From Siphonodentalium dalli (Eukaryota; Mollusca; Scaphopoda; Gadilida; Siphonodentaliidae): a stretch of 64,000 nucleotides of DNA. This document shows positions 34,201-45,639 of this stretch, piece by piece. The stretch's first letter is position 1. Every line of letters starts with the position of its first letter. A program made the position numbers and the translations under genes. The stretch spans positions 69,097,675 through 69,161,674 of the forward strand of contig CP136065.1 in the NCBI GenBank assembly GCA_032622095.1, written 5' to 3'. Under the pieces are notes generated by a model. That model worked only from the letters and a program-made list of their open reading frames with translations. It ran no database searches and had not been told where the DNA came from.

Positions 34201-37200
34201 ATGGCAACATGGAAGCTGGTCGCGCAGCTGGTGATTGCTTGCTTTGTACAGCTCATCAGAGCATCGGGAGCAGACGGGTGTTATGGTGAACTAATTCCCG
34301 TATTATCGGACTTGATTTGTGACGACTGCTTGGTGTCAGCTTTCCCGTCGGTTTCCGTGATCGAATGCGCAGCTTTATGCGTTGATTACGCGTGGTGCCT
34401 GTCATTCGTGTTTGATCTCGGGATCGGAAGTTGCCAGTTGCAATCCACCTTGCTAAAAACGAGTGAATGCGGGACCTATAGATATCAAAAGGGGGCTAGA
34501 TACTACACAATGTGCGGTCGTGAGTATGTTTACTAAACCGATTCTGATACTAAAACAACATTGATGTTCTAACGTAATATTATGTAAGTCGAATTTTGAA
34601 AATAGCGGAATATATATACTGAAGCCGAAAACTTGACAAATAGCCAGAAACAATGTCTCATCCGATAATTAGGTGACGTGTTATAAAATAGACAATGTGC
34701 AAATATTTTATCACTATATACTGTGAATTATAATAGGTATAAAATCACTTTGATTGAATAGACCGAAACGAACACAAAGATTGATTTTTGACAATAATTT
34801 AGATATATATCTTATTTCATAACACCGAAATAACTTAATGTAAAATTAAACACTGATATATAAAAAATTATGTTAAACCTACGTATACATTGTAATAAAG
34901 TTATCAACATATATGGTCCCCTTACAGTCAAAATAACTTACGTCAGATTTCCAGGTACATCTTCAGCTTGTGTAAACATGTCGCACCATCAATCAGAATC
35001 TTGTATTTTTATCACCCTGACCGTACATGTCTGTTTGGAGATTTATTTTGTTGCAGAGTTCCTACTGCATTGATTAAAACAATCCAGGTAATGCATGGCT
35101 GCGATTTTATTAGCAAAACTTAATTAATGTACTTTCGAAACTGTCAACACAATGTAACAGACAATAGATACCCATTTAAATTTCGAGACACGGATTATTT
35201 ATGTTCCAAGCCACCAATGAATAATATATGATACGAATCGTGCAATGACCACTCTTAATGGTTCGGGCGAAAGCAATAAAGACCGTTCCGTGTTGTTTAG
35301 TTTTCAAGATATGGTAAAACAAATTTTGCCTCAATTGTGTTCGAAAAGTTGAAAAAAGTGACGCTTTTTTTAGAGTTGTAATAATTTCGACCAGTCTAAA
35401 TCGTACGCATTGGGCCTCTCATTTAAAGCCACCCCTCTAATTTGTGTAAAAGTAAAACATTTGATATTGTTCAGTCTCAGTCGTGAATTTGTCCTGTCAC
35501 TCACAGACGCACTTCGTGTGTTGGTTCATACTAGCGGGTGCACGTCACACGTACATGCATCACACCACTATCAGTAGTAGTTACATATCGATTATTCAAG
35601 ACAATTATATCACAGTACGTAATAACTGGGCGATGAATTGACAACAAAGTTATCATAGCCATAAATGTTACATGTTTCGAGAACAGCATAATGCTACGTT
35701 CACATCTACATATACAGCTGTGATCTTAGTAATCGATACTCCTTAAAGAGTTTGACCACCGGTACATACATGGACATGTACCGCGGCCGACCGTGGTACC
35801 ACCTCGAAATCGCGGTTATACCGCATTTTTTATGCGATGTTTATATGAAATTTATTTATTTTTTAAATTGATGATGTAATTGTGAATGTCAGTCAGTGAC
35901 CAACTTGTTGAATACACCATAAACAATTTAATAGATGAAATATTGTGTTGTGTAACTCAGAGCTCGAACTAACGACGGCGATGCCGTAGAAAAAGCCGCA
36001 TGAGCCAATATAGTGTGCATGGAATATTATTAGTGCCACTTCCTAATGGCATTGAAAGCCACACAACATGGGCAATTACCGAAAGCGACAAAACATGCGC
36101 CGTTTTGTCGCAACTAATTTCGCGCCTTTTGTTGCTTATGTCGCTTTCAGGGAGCGCCAGAAGCGCAATGAGGATGAGACATAATATTGTCATGCAATTA
36201 TAAAGCAATGCCATAGAAGAACAAATTCAAGGGCTGACTAACTTGAAAATAAAGACACATCCTGTATTTATCAATTGAAAAATTGGTAATTGAAATGGCA
36301 GCAAACGTCGAACACTCATTTTCGAAATCTCAAGTTGATACTCGCTGTTTTTCTCGAAATATGTGGTAAGCTAAACTCACCACTGTACAAAAACATATGA
36401 AACATTTATTATATGTTTAGTTGACATAACACAAATTATGTTTGTTGGAAAATAATTAACGCAGTGCATGGCGCTTACGAAAAAATTCAATGAGTGTATA
36501 TCGGTCATGAATGAGAAAAATAATGTGGTGTAAAGCAGTCGCAAATAATATAATGTAATGTAATTTACTTTGTTACTGCAGTTAAAATAATATTACTGGT
36601 ACCGCAGTAATCGGTTAATTAGAACATAGTTGTAATGACAAAGTAAAATCATTGTCAAAGCACAACTTGTGACTGATTCAGTGGTTCAACGATATTGGGT
36701 GGAATTTGATCAGCGATCGTGCGTATATCACAACACTACCACTCAGTAGGCATATCAGAGCGTCTGTCGCGAACATTCAAATCGTAACTGGACGATGATT
36801 TGGCGACGTGTTTCTCATCTCTTAGCCACACATATTTCGTTGAAAATTTACGAATATTATGTACCATGAGCGACTAATCTGTGATCATACGTCAGTTAAA
36901 TCCGAAGAAGAGAATATCGACAAACAAACCAATTCCGACTAAACGTTCTATGTTGTTGATGTTGTCGTCCTGTACTAGTCATTATTGGTTGACCTCAACG
37001 CTCTTGTGAATTATTCTGGTGCGCTATACTCTTGTGTAACTTAAGTATCTGTGTTTTGAAAGTAACAACACTGTCACTGTGTCAGTGTCAAGTGGCGAAC
37101 TGGTCAAGTTTCAGGAAAATATCAAAGTTTCGGCCTGTTTTCGTAGATTAAAATCTTGACCGGTTCACAAACAAACCGTCTATTCGTCTATAATCCCCGC

Positions 37201-40200
37201 TGAAGTCAGGCACGTTCTCACCTCACTCCACGTGGATCCCTGCTCGACCTGGACTTTACGCAGATCGGGTAGCCACGGGGAGCGTTTTCTGGAATTCCGG
37301 GCTACGCCATCACGGTCCTTTTCAGGACCCTCTGTTGGAGGTAACCCGGATGCTGGAGCCCACCAGCGACCCACCACTGTCGGGGACACCAGAGGGAGGA
37401 CGAAGACGCCGTCCCAGATAAGAAGGGATGCGGGCAGGCGGGCCAAGTGGAGACAGGGGCGAGCTGAGAGCTCCCCCACTTGGCCTCCCTCGACGATATT
37501 ACCACCAGAATCAGGGACGCCGTCGTCATTCCGGATGTACCTGTTATCGCCACCGAGGTAAGCGGAGACAGGGACGGGAATACCAGCCGGACGTCCCTGC
37601 CGCTGACTTCGGGTGGAGATGGACACGTCTACCCATTGGACACCGGAATACCATCACAGCCCGGTGTCCTCCATCTCCACCACCAGCACCAAAAACAACA
37701 GGGCAGCTCCTCCTACTCAGATATGGGCCACCCAGCTGTCCGGAGCGCTATGGAGGCGATGTCAGAGGCAAAGGAAACCATGGCAAGGTCGACAGACAGA
37801 ATCGAGGAAGAAATAAAAAGATCAGAAGAAATCACCAAAAGATCAGATGAGCTTCTCGCTGCCATCGCCGCATCTCAACAAACACTAACAGTAACAGCGC
37901 CAGACGACAGAAAAAAGAAAAGGGAAAAGACCAAACAAAAAACATGCCTAGATCATTCTTTTCATCCGTTTCATCAATTTCATGTTATTGTTCGTCCATA
38001 GCATGTTAAATATTAAAATTCCAAAGTGGGTTGTAGGGAAGGGGTTCCGCCCCTTCCAAATCTTCCCGGGTTAGATCCCAAACCCCAATGAAAAAAAAAG
38101 AAGAAAAAAAAGGGGCTCAGTTGCTAATACGTAACACGGGTTGCCTATAATAATTGCGTTATCTAAGAGTATATTGTCCGTATGGTTATTAATAGTCGTC
38201 GAACTAGTATCCGCCATACGTGCCCCACACAGGAAATTTAGTTTCGGGTTGAGGCCTGAAAAGCCTGAGACCAGATGCTAGGATTGTAACTGGTGAATAG
38301 TTACTAAATTCTTCAAATTCCTTTCAGGTCCAATGTTTCCAGCATCACTCCCAATTGGATATGCTTACGAAAGTCTGATCGGTGGATGGTACAAGGTCCA
38401 AATGACCGAATATACATGGCGAGATGCAAACGCTAGTTGCCACTGCGATGGCGGCCATCTTCTGACAATTAGGTCACAAGTCGTACAGGATTGGATTGAA
38501 TCTTTGTTGATTACAGGTGATTATTAATAGGATAGGATAACTTTATTCACAATACACACACACACGTATAGCAAACATATTATCAACAATAAATACAGGT
38601 ATGTTGTATATTGCTCGGGGATAGCATAGCCCTGCCAGGCTGTCTTCATGCCATCCCCGGTGTTATAGGTATCGTTATGATTGTTTAATGATGGCGTATG
38701 TGAGCGTTCTTCTCTGTGTGAGCGCACAGACTATATCGTCGCATGTGAAAATAGTATCAAGGGCGTGTTGCAGACATGTTGAATTTTAGCCAGTTTTTGA
38801 GACACCCGGGCGCCATTTATAAAACACGTACACGTGTGTGCCTATAGCTTCCAGTTTTGTGGTTTCGGGCGTGAGCTTCCCAACATGACACACCCTGATG
38901 TTGGAATTGTTCTAACTGATGAACATTTCAGTCGAATATCTGACCGAAAGTATATACACATGTATGCGAATTATGGACTAGGATTAACTTTGTACACATA
39001 CACTAAATACTGGTTTGAAAATCAAACCATGTGCACACTTTTAACCTAAATTTGATGCGGAATTTTCACAAATGTTAATCTAAACTGACAACTTAAGAAT
39101 AAGCAACGATAATGTTACTCCATCGCATCATTTTAGCACCAACATTATAGCAGAACCCACCAACACCATAGCAAATTAGCGAACTACTAGACCAGGTATG
39201 TGTATGCATGAACAGTATGTAACTTAATGGCAAGAACTCTTTTTCTCTCGCTCGGAATCTTTCTTGTGAAGATAATGTTTTCGAGGGTGCAACAAGACGT
39301 TGTCACTTCATATATACATTTATTGGGAAGGAAGCGATTTGAATAAAGTCATTGTCTGTGTTTAGAGAGGGAACCTACCAAAACCCAACCATATATAAGA
39401 CGTCTTCTAATATATGTAATTGCAACTGTTAATTTGAGTAGAGGATGTATTCTAAATGCACACGTATATACCAATAACTGCATATCATAATATGACAAGA
39501 AAATCATAATTAAAGCGCGATTAGCATCATCTATATTTGGGAGGATAGTTAAAATGAATCAGGTAACAGCACTGTCAATTTACCAAAACAACTTCTATGA
39601 TATGAACCTCGTCATAGTGACAAGGCAGTGGCACAGTGGGACAGTTATGTGCTTGTGCAATGGAACAACACCCGCCATGTTGTTATAAATCCCAATCTTC
39701 CTTTCCTGGAAACTAGTCCTGACATGTGCCCATTGTGAGGCCCCAGAGGGAATGTTGGAAATCAAATGCCATTACACCTTGAAGGATAACATTCCTGCAG
39801 AAGCATGTTTATCTTCTTCGTTGCATTGCGTAATATTGGGAGGACAACCTAGGCTGAAAATAAAGCATTCGCATTATTACCAACTACAAGGACATTTGGC
39901 GCTGACAAAAAGAAAATGGTACGATTTCTGGTTTGGACATTTTAGGGCATGTCAATTGAAAGGATCTGTTATGCTGAACCCAGTTCGAAGATGTTTTATT
40001 GACCTCCATCATTGGAGAGTATATACAGCTTTACTGGAATTTACATGCTTCATGGTCAAATATATTTAATAATGCCGGATATGCAAACAAAAAATTAAGA
40101 GAGACAGATAGAGCGCCTAAAAATTAAACCCACATAGAAAAAAACAATAATGAGAGAAAAATTAAAGATAAGAGAAAGAGAAAACACAAAACAAAACACA

Positions 40201-41187
40201 CACACACACAAAAACATACACAAACAACAATAAGTGGAGATATATAATAGCCTGCACATAATACCATAGTGTATACGGTATGTGATGTGTACATAAATTT
40301 GAAGACAGAAATATAATTCAGATAGTGAGGCAGTGAAACAGAAACTCTATGCATTATTTGAGGTAGGGTGATGCTATATCACACGTAAGTCGTTAGAGTA
40401 AATTTTATCTTAGAACAACGGTGACACACACATGCGGTTAGAGTGTGCATTGTCTTAGTGCTGAAGGATGTACTATTATATTCGTATAATATAATGGTAC
40501 GGATGACATTTCGCTTGAGTATGTAGTCTGGATAATTAGGCACATGTATAGCCTTGGCATCCTTGTCCATACAACGCTCATACTGCAGATGAAAGCTATA
40601 TCACATGAAAGTGGTTAGAAATTATATATACCGTATAATGTAATGGTCAGCTGGTGCTATATCCCACACACGTGGTTACAAACAGAGCTTGCCTATAAAT
40701 TTGGGCATAAAGTGTTTAAGCTGCTGCTACCGACTACATGTGACTAAGCGTTAATTCCATAAATGGATTTCATCAATACATTTATAGAGACTGAATTCAG
40801 CTATCGAGCACTAATGATCGACAAGCTAAATCATTAGCTACCAAGTCTAGTATGTTCAATTCATGTGATTGCTTTGCATGCGAACAAGTGTATCAGGAAG
40901 CTCCCGTCATTAAAGTGTTAATCAATATCGGTTACATTTTTATCTTTAACACAGACTACGCTGACGGGGACAGGTACTTCGTCGATGGTAACGACATATC
41001 GAACGAGGGAGACTGGAGGTTCCATGACGGAAGTAGCGTGACGTTCACCAGCTGGTATCCTACCAATATTATGAAGGATGGACAAGACTGCTTGATGCTG
41101 GACAATAAGTATGTGCGGAACTACAAATGGAATGACGGGTCATGCAACAATGAACGACGATACATTTGCCACATTGACAGTGACTGA
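34201..41187 (+). CDS. secreted PAN/Apple + C-type lectin protein, gene C
   Basis: Three exons: 34201-34519 (donor GTGAGT), 38328-38516 (acceptor CCTTTCAG, donor GTGATT) and 40955-41187 (acceptor TTTAACACAG, stop TGA). Both introns are phase 1 and the product is 246 aa. Residues 1 to about 22 are a signal peptide. Residues 27-105 hold nine cysteines with ECAALCVDYAWCLSFVFD...CQLQS, typical of a PAN/Apple module. Residues about 120-242 are a C-type lectin domain: GGWYKVQ, C144, GGHLLTIRS, EGDWRFHDGS, C215, KWNDGSC (C233) and RYIC (C241), giving the usual two disulphides. WND is present but EPN/QPD is replaced by YPTN, so Ca2+-dependent sugar binding is doubtful. No transmembrane segment, so it is secreted; a recognition or immune role is inference from the family. 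This is the only complete copy in the array. Confidence 0.85.
35200..36500 (+). repeat. intron 1 block of gene C, duplicated in pseudogene D
   Basis: Collinear with 45640-49770: matching pieces at 35.2/45.65, 35.4/47.2, 35.75/49.0 and 36.0/49.2 kb, for example AATAAAGACCGTTCCGTGTT and GACCGTGGTACCAC. Extra length in D is due to later insertions. A hairpin GCGACAAAAC-GTTTTGTCGC lies at 36085-36111. Confidence 0.85.
37170..38110 (+). mobile_element. truncated retroposon with gag/ORF1-like remnants and A-rich tail
   Basis: A GC-rich island inside intron 1. One frame (about 37187-37490) reads EVRHVLTSLHVDPCSTWTL...RTKTPSQIRRDAGRRAKWRQ, a basic motif I associate with gag/ORF1-like proteins of invertebrate retroelements. 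A second frame (37468-38001) reads LDDITTRIRDAV and a charged, probably coiled-coil stretch with EAKETMARSTDRIEEEIKR. The island ends with hairpin GGAAGGGG-ttccg-CCCCTTCC (38037-38057) and an A-rich tail (about 38089-38110), as expected for a 5'-truncated plus-strand retroposon. It is absent from the matching intron of pseudogene D. Confidence 0.5.
38527..38795 (-). mobile_element. 5'-truncated LINE 3' end with TATCC tail
   Basis: Minus-strand LINE tail, ending in TATCCTATCC (seen as GGATAGGATAAC at 38532), about 10 bp after exon 2 of gene C. It carries the shared stem-loop. The same intron of pseudogene D runs straight from GTGATTATT (50525-50533) to CACCCGGGCG without it, so the insertion postdates the C/D duplication. 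Confidence 0.75.
38616..38659 (-). other. LINE 3'-UTR stem-loop
   Basis: Minus strand: CGGGGATGGCAT pairs with ATGCTATCCCCG over all 12 positions (one G-U). The loop reads GAAGACAGCC and holds an inner AGCC/GGCT hairpin. The clearest of the four examples. Confidence 0.75.
39690..40069 (+). pseudogene. YqaJ-type nuclease fragment in gene C intron 2
   Basis: The frame running through 39752-40069 reads MLEIKCHYTLKDNIPAEAC...LKIKHSHYYQLQGHLALTKRKWYDFWFG. LEIKCxY, the H-YYxQxQG box and the WxDF strand are the core of the YqaJ viral-recombinase/exonuclease fold, with the catalytic E of LEIK and Q of YYQLQG kept. Upstream codons (CAHCEAPEG) fit the usual lead-in, but the N-terminal part of the domain is missing. 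In eukaryotes such domains are found in DNA transposons, among others ISL2EU-type elements (from memory). It is intronic and too short to act. Confidence 0.7.
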
Positions 41188-41242
41188 AAGGCTCCTGGAC
41201 AGCGGCGAGGCGACGGAGGACATTGATCAAGTCTTGAAATAG

Positions 41243-41549
41243 TGTGTCTGACATTTGCAGAATGAGGTCCCCAGAGGGTGAATTGGTGATTGTACCTGCA
41301 CAATGGGTAGCATCGTCAAAATGCACCCTCTGACCTCATTCTGCTTAGGTCTCAGCTTCTGGGGCAGTGTAGAGTCTAAATGTAATATTGTTTATGGGTT
41401 ACTTCACCCCTTCTGTTCAGTTTCTATATCCCCGAATTTGCTGAAGATAAAATGCATACTCGAGGTGACTAGTTGGTGAACATCTCGCCGTGCTAGAAAG
41501 CGTATTAAATTCACCCTCTAGGACCTCATTCTGTAAATGTCAGACGCAT
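41243..41549. mobile_element. MITE forming most of the gene C 3' UTR
   Basis: Inverted repeats of about 40 bp (GTCTGACATTTGCAGAATGA inward on the left; the right arm ends TCATTCTGTAAATGTCAGAC). A second internal copy of the arm word (CACCCTCTGACCTCATTCTGC) ends at about 41344. It starts about 55 bp after the stop codon and ends just before AATAAA. Equivalent copies are at 54788-55099 (D) and, shortened, at about 58322-58398 (E), so it was there before the duplications. Confidence 0.8.
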
Positions 41550-41555
41550 TATTTA

Positions 41556-41561
41556 AATAAA
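41556..41561 (+). terminator. polyadenylation signal of lectin gene C
   Basis: AATAAA (ATTTAAATAAATGG) immediately after the 3'-UTR MITE, about 370 bp after the stop. The same hexamer in the same context is kept in copy D at 55106-55111. Confidence 0.6.
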
Positions 41562-43350
41562 TGGAACATTCAGTGTAAAATATGTTGTTGTTGTTTTCTT
41601 TTACATACTTCGAATCATTATCTACCTTCAGACGACAGTTGAATTGTTCGAATTATAAGAGAGCATAATCCATGTAGCCTCTTGAGAGCCATGTTATTAT
41701 TTGTCGCTGATGACACGACATTGTCTGATCTAAGCAGGGAGTAAGGGGAAACAGTTGCACTGAGCATTCGTTGCGCCACCAATAGTGCAGTAGCACCGGA
41801 TCCGCATAGCATTATCATATATAGTTATTTAATAGCCATAGATACATAATTGTGTACCGTAAACGCCAATCGAGCCCAACATTACGTCATATAAATCTTA
41901 ATATTGAACTGACCACGGGCACAACATGATGATTATATTGACGAAATAACGGAGATATTCAGAAATTAAACACAAAATAAAAAAAGAGATTTTTTAAAGA
42001 ACGTTTTTTTCCCAAAAGAAATTTAAATCGCCTGAATAACTTAGATTAAATTTAAAGATCGTTTTTAAGGGGCGGTTTTCCCTAAGCAATGCTTTTAATG
42101 AATGCACCGAACCTCCCATGCCCACCCGCACAACATGTGAATTTGACTTACCTACGACCATAGTTAATCATGTGTCGTGTTGTAAATTTTTCAGAGAAGT
42201 CAGTGATTTCCATGAAAGTATACGTTCTATATTGGGTTATCATCCACCCGATACGTTGCTCGTAGTATGCCCATTATTATGTTGGATATAAAGTAATAGT
42301 GGGTTCGATGGTCGTATACGGCCCCAATTAAGTAGCTTTATCTGATAATGGTATGAGGATCGGGTGGCAGTAGTGCATGTACATACTTAAATGTCGTGTG
42401 ATGTAGATATTAATATTACTCCCAAGCATTGAATTCTGTTGACAAATTTAAACGATGGCTGCAAAATCGGAAACTATCAAAACGTATTTTTATCGTTATT
42501 ATATTGCATGGTTGATGTTTAAATGTATAATATATATCTGATTTATTCTCGAATTTAAAGGCCCACTTAATTTTTGAATGGCCAGATAACATTATACACA
42601 TATTCCATAGTATATTTTAAAGAGGGACACAAATACAGAACAGCTGTGGCCTATATAGGAGTGTCCACCAAGTGATAAAGATTATCGGATTCATTCCAAT
42701 ACTTCCCCGTTGTCACCCAGAATGCAGCATAATTCAAACTAAGAGATAGATATATTCCCCTTCCATTGAGAAAAATATACTTTACATTACATTCTGGATC
42801 AAAATTAAGCGCATAATACACCTTGATACATCGACAAAACCAACATGTTCCCAGTTTATTCAACCGGATCAGATGACAATACAATGTTTTGGAGCTTCCT
42901 CTTTCAAAAGGTATATAAGATGGAATATTTTGTATATAATGTGATCTGGTGATTCAAAAATTAAGTGGGCCTTTAACTCTCTGCCATATCTAGTCGGACA
43001 TCTTTAATTAAAATATGCACCGTCCGGTTTGAGAACATCAGACCATACAGAATATGTTTTCTGCGCCAAAACGCATTAGATTGGACACACGCGCCCATTG
43101 GCTTTGTTTGACATATATCGACATTTAACGATGCCATTTCCGATTTGACATTAATTAATTAAGAGTGTTCTAAGCCAATTTGCTTGCTCATCATGCAGAC
43201 ACAAGAACATGCAAACTAATTGCAATCGCGGTCGTTCGTATCACACAAGCATCGCGAAGATCCACAACATCACCCATACGTCGAAAACGATCACAAAGCC
43301 GTGCAAATTTTCAGGCTTTCCGAATACGAAGTCCCTTTAGTTATTAATGA
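41562..43350 (+). repeat. 3' flank of gene C, duplicated twice downstream
   Basis: 41600-41820 matches 55210-55450 (copy D) and 58430-58610 (copy E). 42470-43330 matches 58920-59345 (E), and 43200-43300 matches 55855-55940 (D). Shared words include GAGAGCATAATCCATG and ACGTCGAAAACGATCACAAA. There is no gene in it; it marks the duplication units. Confidence 0.85.
42559..42972. mobile_element. TTAA-flanked MITE with ~35-bp TIRs
   Basis: 414 bp. TIRs begin AGGCCCACTTAATTTTTGAA on both ends and continue with few mismatches to CCAGAT. TTAA flanks both sides (42555-42558, 42973-42976). The paralogous flank at about 58990-59000 lacks the element and has a single TTCA-like site, a direct view of the empty target. 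The AGGC start resembles the MITEs at 15.3 and 18.2 kb, so the same transposase type may have moved all three. Confidence 0.9.
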
Positions 43351-43844
43351 GTTCTGGTGGGTTCGTGTGATCAATAGCTGACGCTAGTGTCCACGGAGAT
43401 TATCCGAATTACCCACATTAGTCAACTGCTAACATTCTGGTTATGCGCAATGCCCTTCCGGCCATAATATCTCCAGGTAATCCATATTTGGTAAATATTA
43501 GATGTGAACATACACGCCGATGCGAAACCTATGCTTGTTGGATTACACAAAATTAGAGTTTCCAATGACAACGTCGAGATCAGCACAAAATTGTCAGAAG
43601 ATTTGGACAATGCTTTTATATTGATGCCAATAATTGTCAGTTTTATATATTTGAATGGGGTATTATCAATTCTGAATAAATCTTACCAATAGTTCATCAG
43701 CGCGGTAATCGCCTGTTATTGTGTTTCTACCGGATCTATCATTGTTGTGCTGATAAAACACTAGCCTTCCCATATGCAATAACGTGGCTCTGTGGAATAC
43801 ACAGCTTTGCAGATATATGTGTGACGGATTCGCTCTCAAGAAGA
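43351..43844. other. no recognised gene
   Basis: Intergenic. Opposed 60-codon frames at 43422-43692 have no motif. Confidence 0.5.
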
Positions 43845-44100
43845 GACCGCGGTAGCTTAGTCGGTAAGACGCCATAAGCCACCCAGCGCTGGATAAGCTG
43901 TATCTAATGGTAATCTTATATGTGCACTGGGCAAGTTTGTCAGTTGCTTTCCAGATGTCGGTGATTTCTACTCGCAGTGGGGTAATTGTCCGGTTAAATT
44001 AACGAACTGCACGATCTGTTCTCCACACATAACCCATATCATCGTGATATGGCAAAGCGGCTGAACTGACAATAAATTCCAACAAACCAACCAAACCAAG
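43845..44100 (+). mobile_element. tRNA-derived SINE
   Basis: Begins GACCGCGGTAGCTTAGTCGG, with a perfect pol III A box (TAGCTTAGTCGG, 43853-43864) as in a tRNA D arm, followed by TAAGACG. The B box is not clear. The 3' part with ATATCATCGTGATATGGC and the tail AACAAACCAACCAAACCAA (to 44100) are typical of molluscan SINE 3' ends and of LINE-dependent mobility. About 255 bp. Confidence 0.75.
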
Positions 44101-44439
44101 GTCATATTCTGGATTCAACTATTATACATGTAGTTATATTCAAATATTAAAATAAATATGAATACATTGTTATTTTGTGAATTGGATACAAGAGGCATAA
44201 CTCAACATTATATTTCAAAAAATGATTTAAAACAGTGTCATATACTAAATCGGTACCATTTATGTTTGTGTGACGAAATGACACGTCTCGGTCCGTGCGA
44301 AAAGAAATAGTCATGATGGCACACGATAAGGATGTCAATTAACATGCATTTGGTTTAAATTATTAGTCCAGGATATATTGGTCGAACTCTGCACCCCCCC
44401 CATGACTCAACTTCACCACACTAATTTTCTTTCTTAATG

Positions 44440-45540
44440 TCTCCTCTAATTTTTTTCGGTTGATAACAAGAAAAAAAGTGGCCGCAGAGACTCCAGGCAA
44501 GATGGCGTCCATCATGGCGGCCATTTTGTGTATATGCACCAGGTCTATTTGATCGCCGTTATAGTAAAGATGATATCACATGCGGTGTTGTTTTCCGCTC
44601 GATTCGTTATGCTAATATACAATCCTTACAAATTAGCCAAAAATCCGACACCAGAACCGTTCGTTTGTCTCTGTGGTAAAATATTGGCCTCTTGGCGTGA
44701 TGTTATACATTTATCGTCTAGAATAGTCATTGGCGAACACATGGGGACCATAATATACATTCATTGTGGGATATTTTTGTCAGATATCACGTTTTCCCAA
44801 ATGCCGGTATAATAAGTCAAAGCCGAATCGACGCTAATAACGCGATGTAATGTTTCGAATCAATGAATGTTATTGCTATCATAACAACACCCATGCATAT
44901 ATATGTGCAGGAGATACTCGAGCTAGGATTCCTCTTATACCTGAGTTGAGGAATATTCACCCAAATCCAAGATGGCGGCCAAAATGGCCACCAAAAGTTG
45001 AAAAATCGCCGAAAATCGCTGATTTTAACATCAGTGAGCGTTATTGTCACGACAACTCCACACCTATTTACTATTATGAGTTGAGAACACTTAGGCGAAG
45101 AACTGTCCTTATATAATATCCAAATAAAAGTCCCCCAAATCCAAAATGGCGCCCACAATGGCGGACAGATTTCGAAAAATCACCGAAATTCCCTCATATT
45201 CACATCATTTGGGCATTATAGTCGAGACAACTCCACCCATGCTTACCATTGAGTTGGAAATATTGAGGTGAAGTAATTACCTTACATCTATTGCAAGAAA
45301 TGGTTTTCCAAATCGAAGATGGCGGCCAAAATGGCGACCGAAATTTGAAAACAAGCTGACATTCCTTTACTTTCTTACGATGGGCGTTATTGTTACGCGA
45401 ATTCTGCCCAGAATTACATGTTCATATGGAACATTGACACGAAGTATTCATTTGAGTTTGTCAAACTCTCACAGTCAAGATGGCGGCCAAACAGGCGGCC
45501 AAAATTTAAAAGAATTTGATATCATCACATACAATTTTCA
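44440..45540. repeat. ~170-bp tandem array with AAGATGGCGGCC cores
   Basis: Five diverged units, each with an (A)AGATGGCGGCCAAAATGGC-type core near 44500, 44968, 45145, 45317 and 45478 and a conserved companion (GTTATTGTCACGACAACTCC and variants). Spacing is 160-180 bp between the last four. The array occupies the position where exon 1 of lectin copy D would be expected from collinearity with gene C. Confidence 0.8.
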
Positions 45541-45639
45541 ACTTTGTCATAATATCGATCTGTATGGACGAAACTGCGTGTCTGTCCAATATGACTTTTC
45601 ACCACAACACATACTGTACACAACTACATTGTATAATAA

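Noticed and set aside
37180-37850. Several long ORFs on both strands of the GC-rich island, as a possible host gene
   Set aside because: Multiple overlapping frames are expected in GC-rich DNA; the A-rich tail, terminal hairpin and absence from the paralogous intron favour a retroposon.
43845-43930. Functional tRNA gene
   Set aside because: The A box is good but a B box, acceptor stem pairing and a T arm are not seen, and a CCAA-type tail follows; it is a SINE head.
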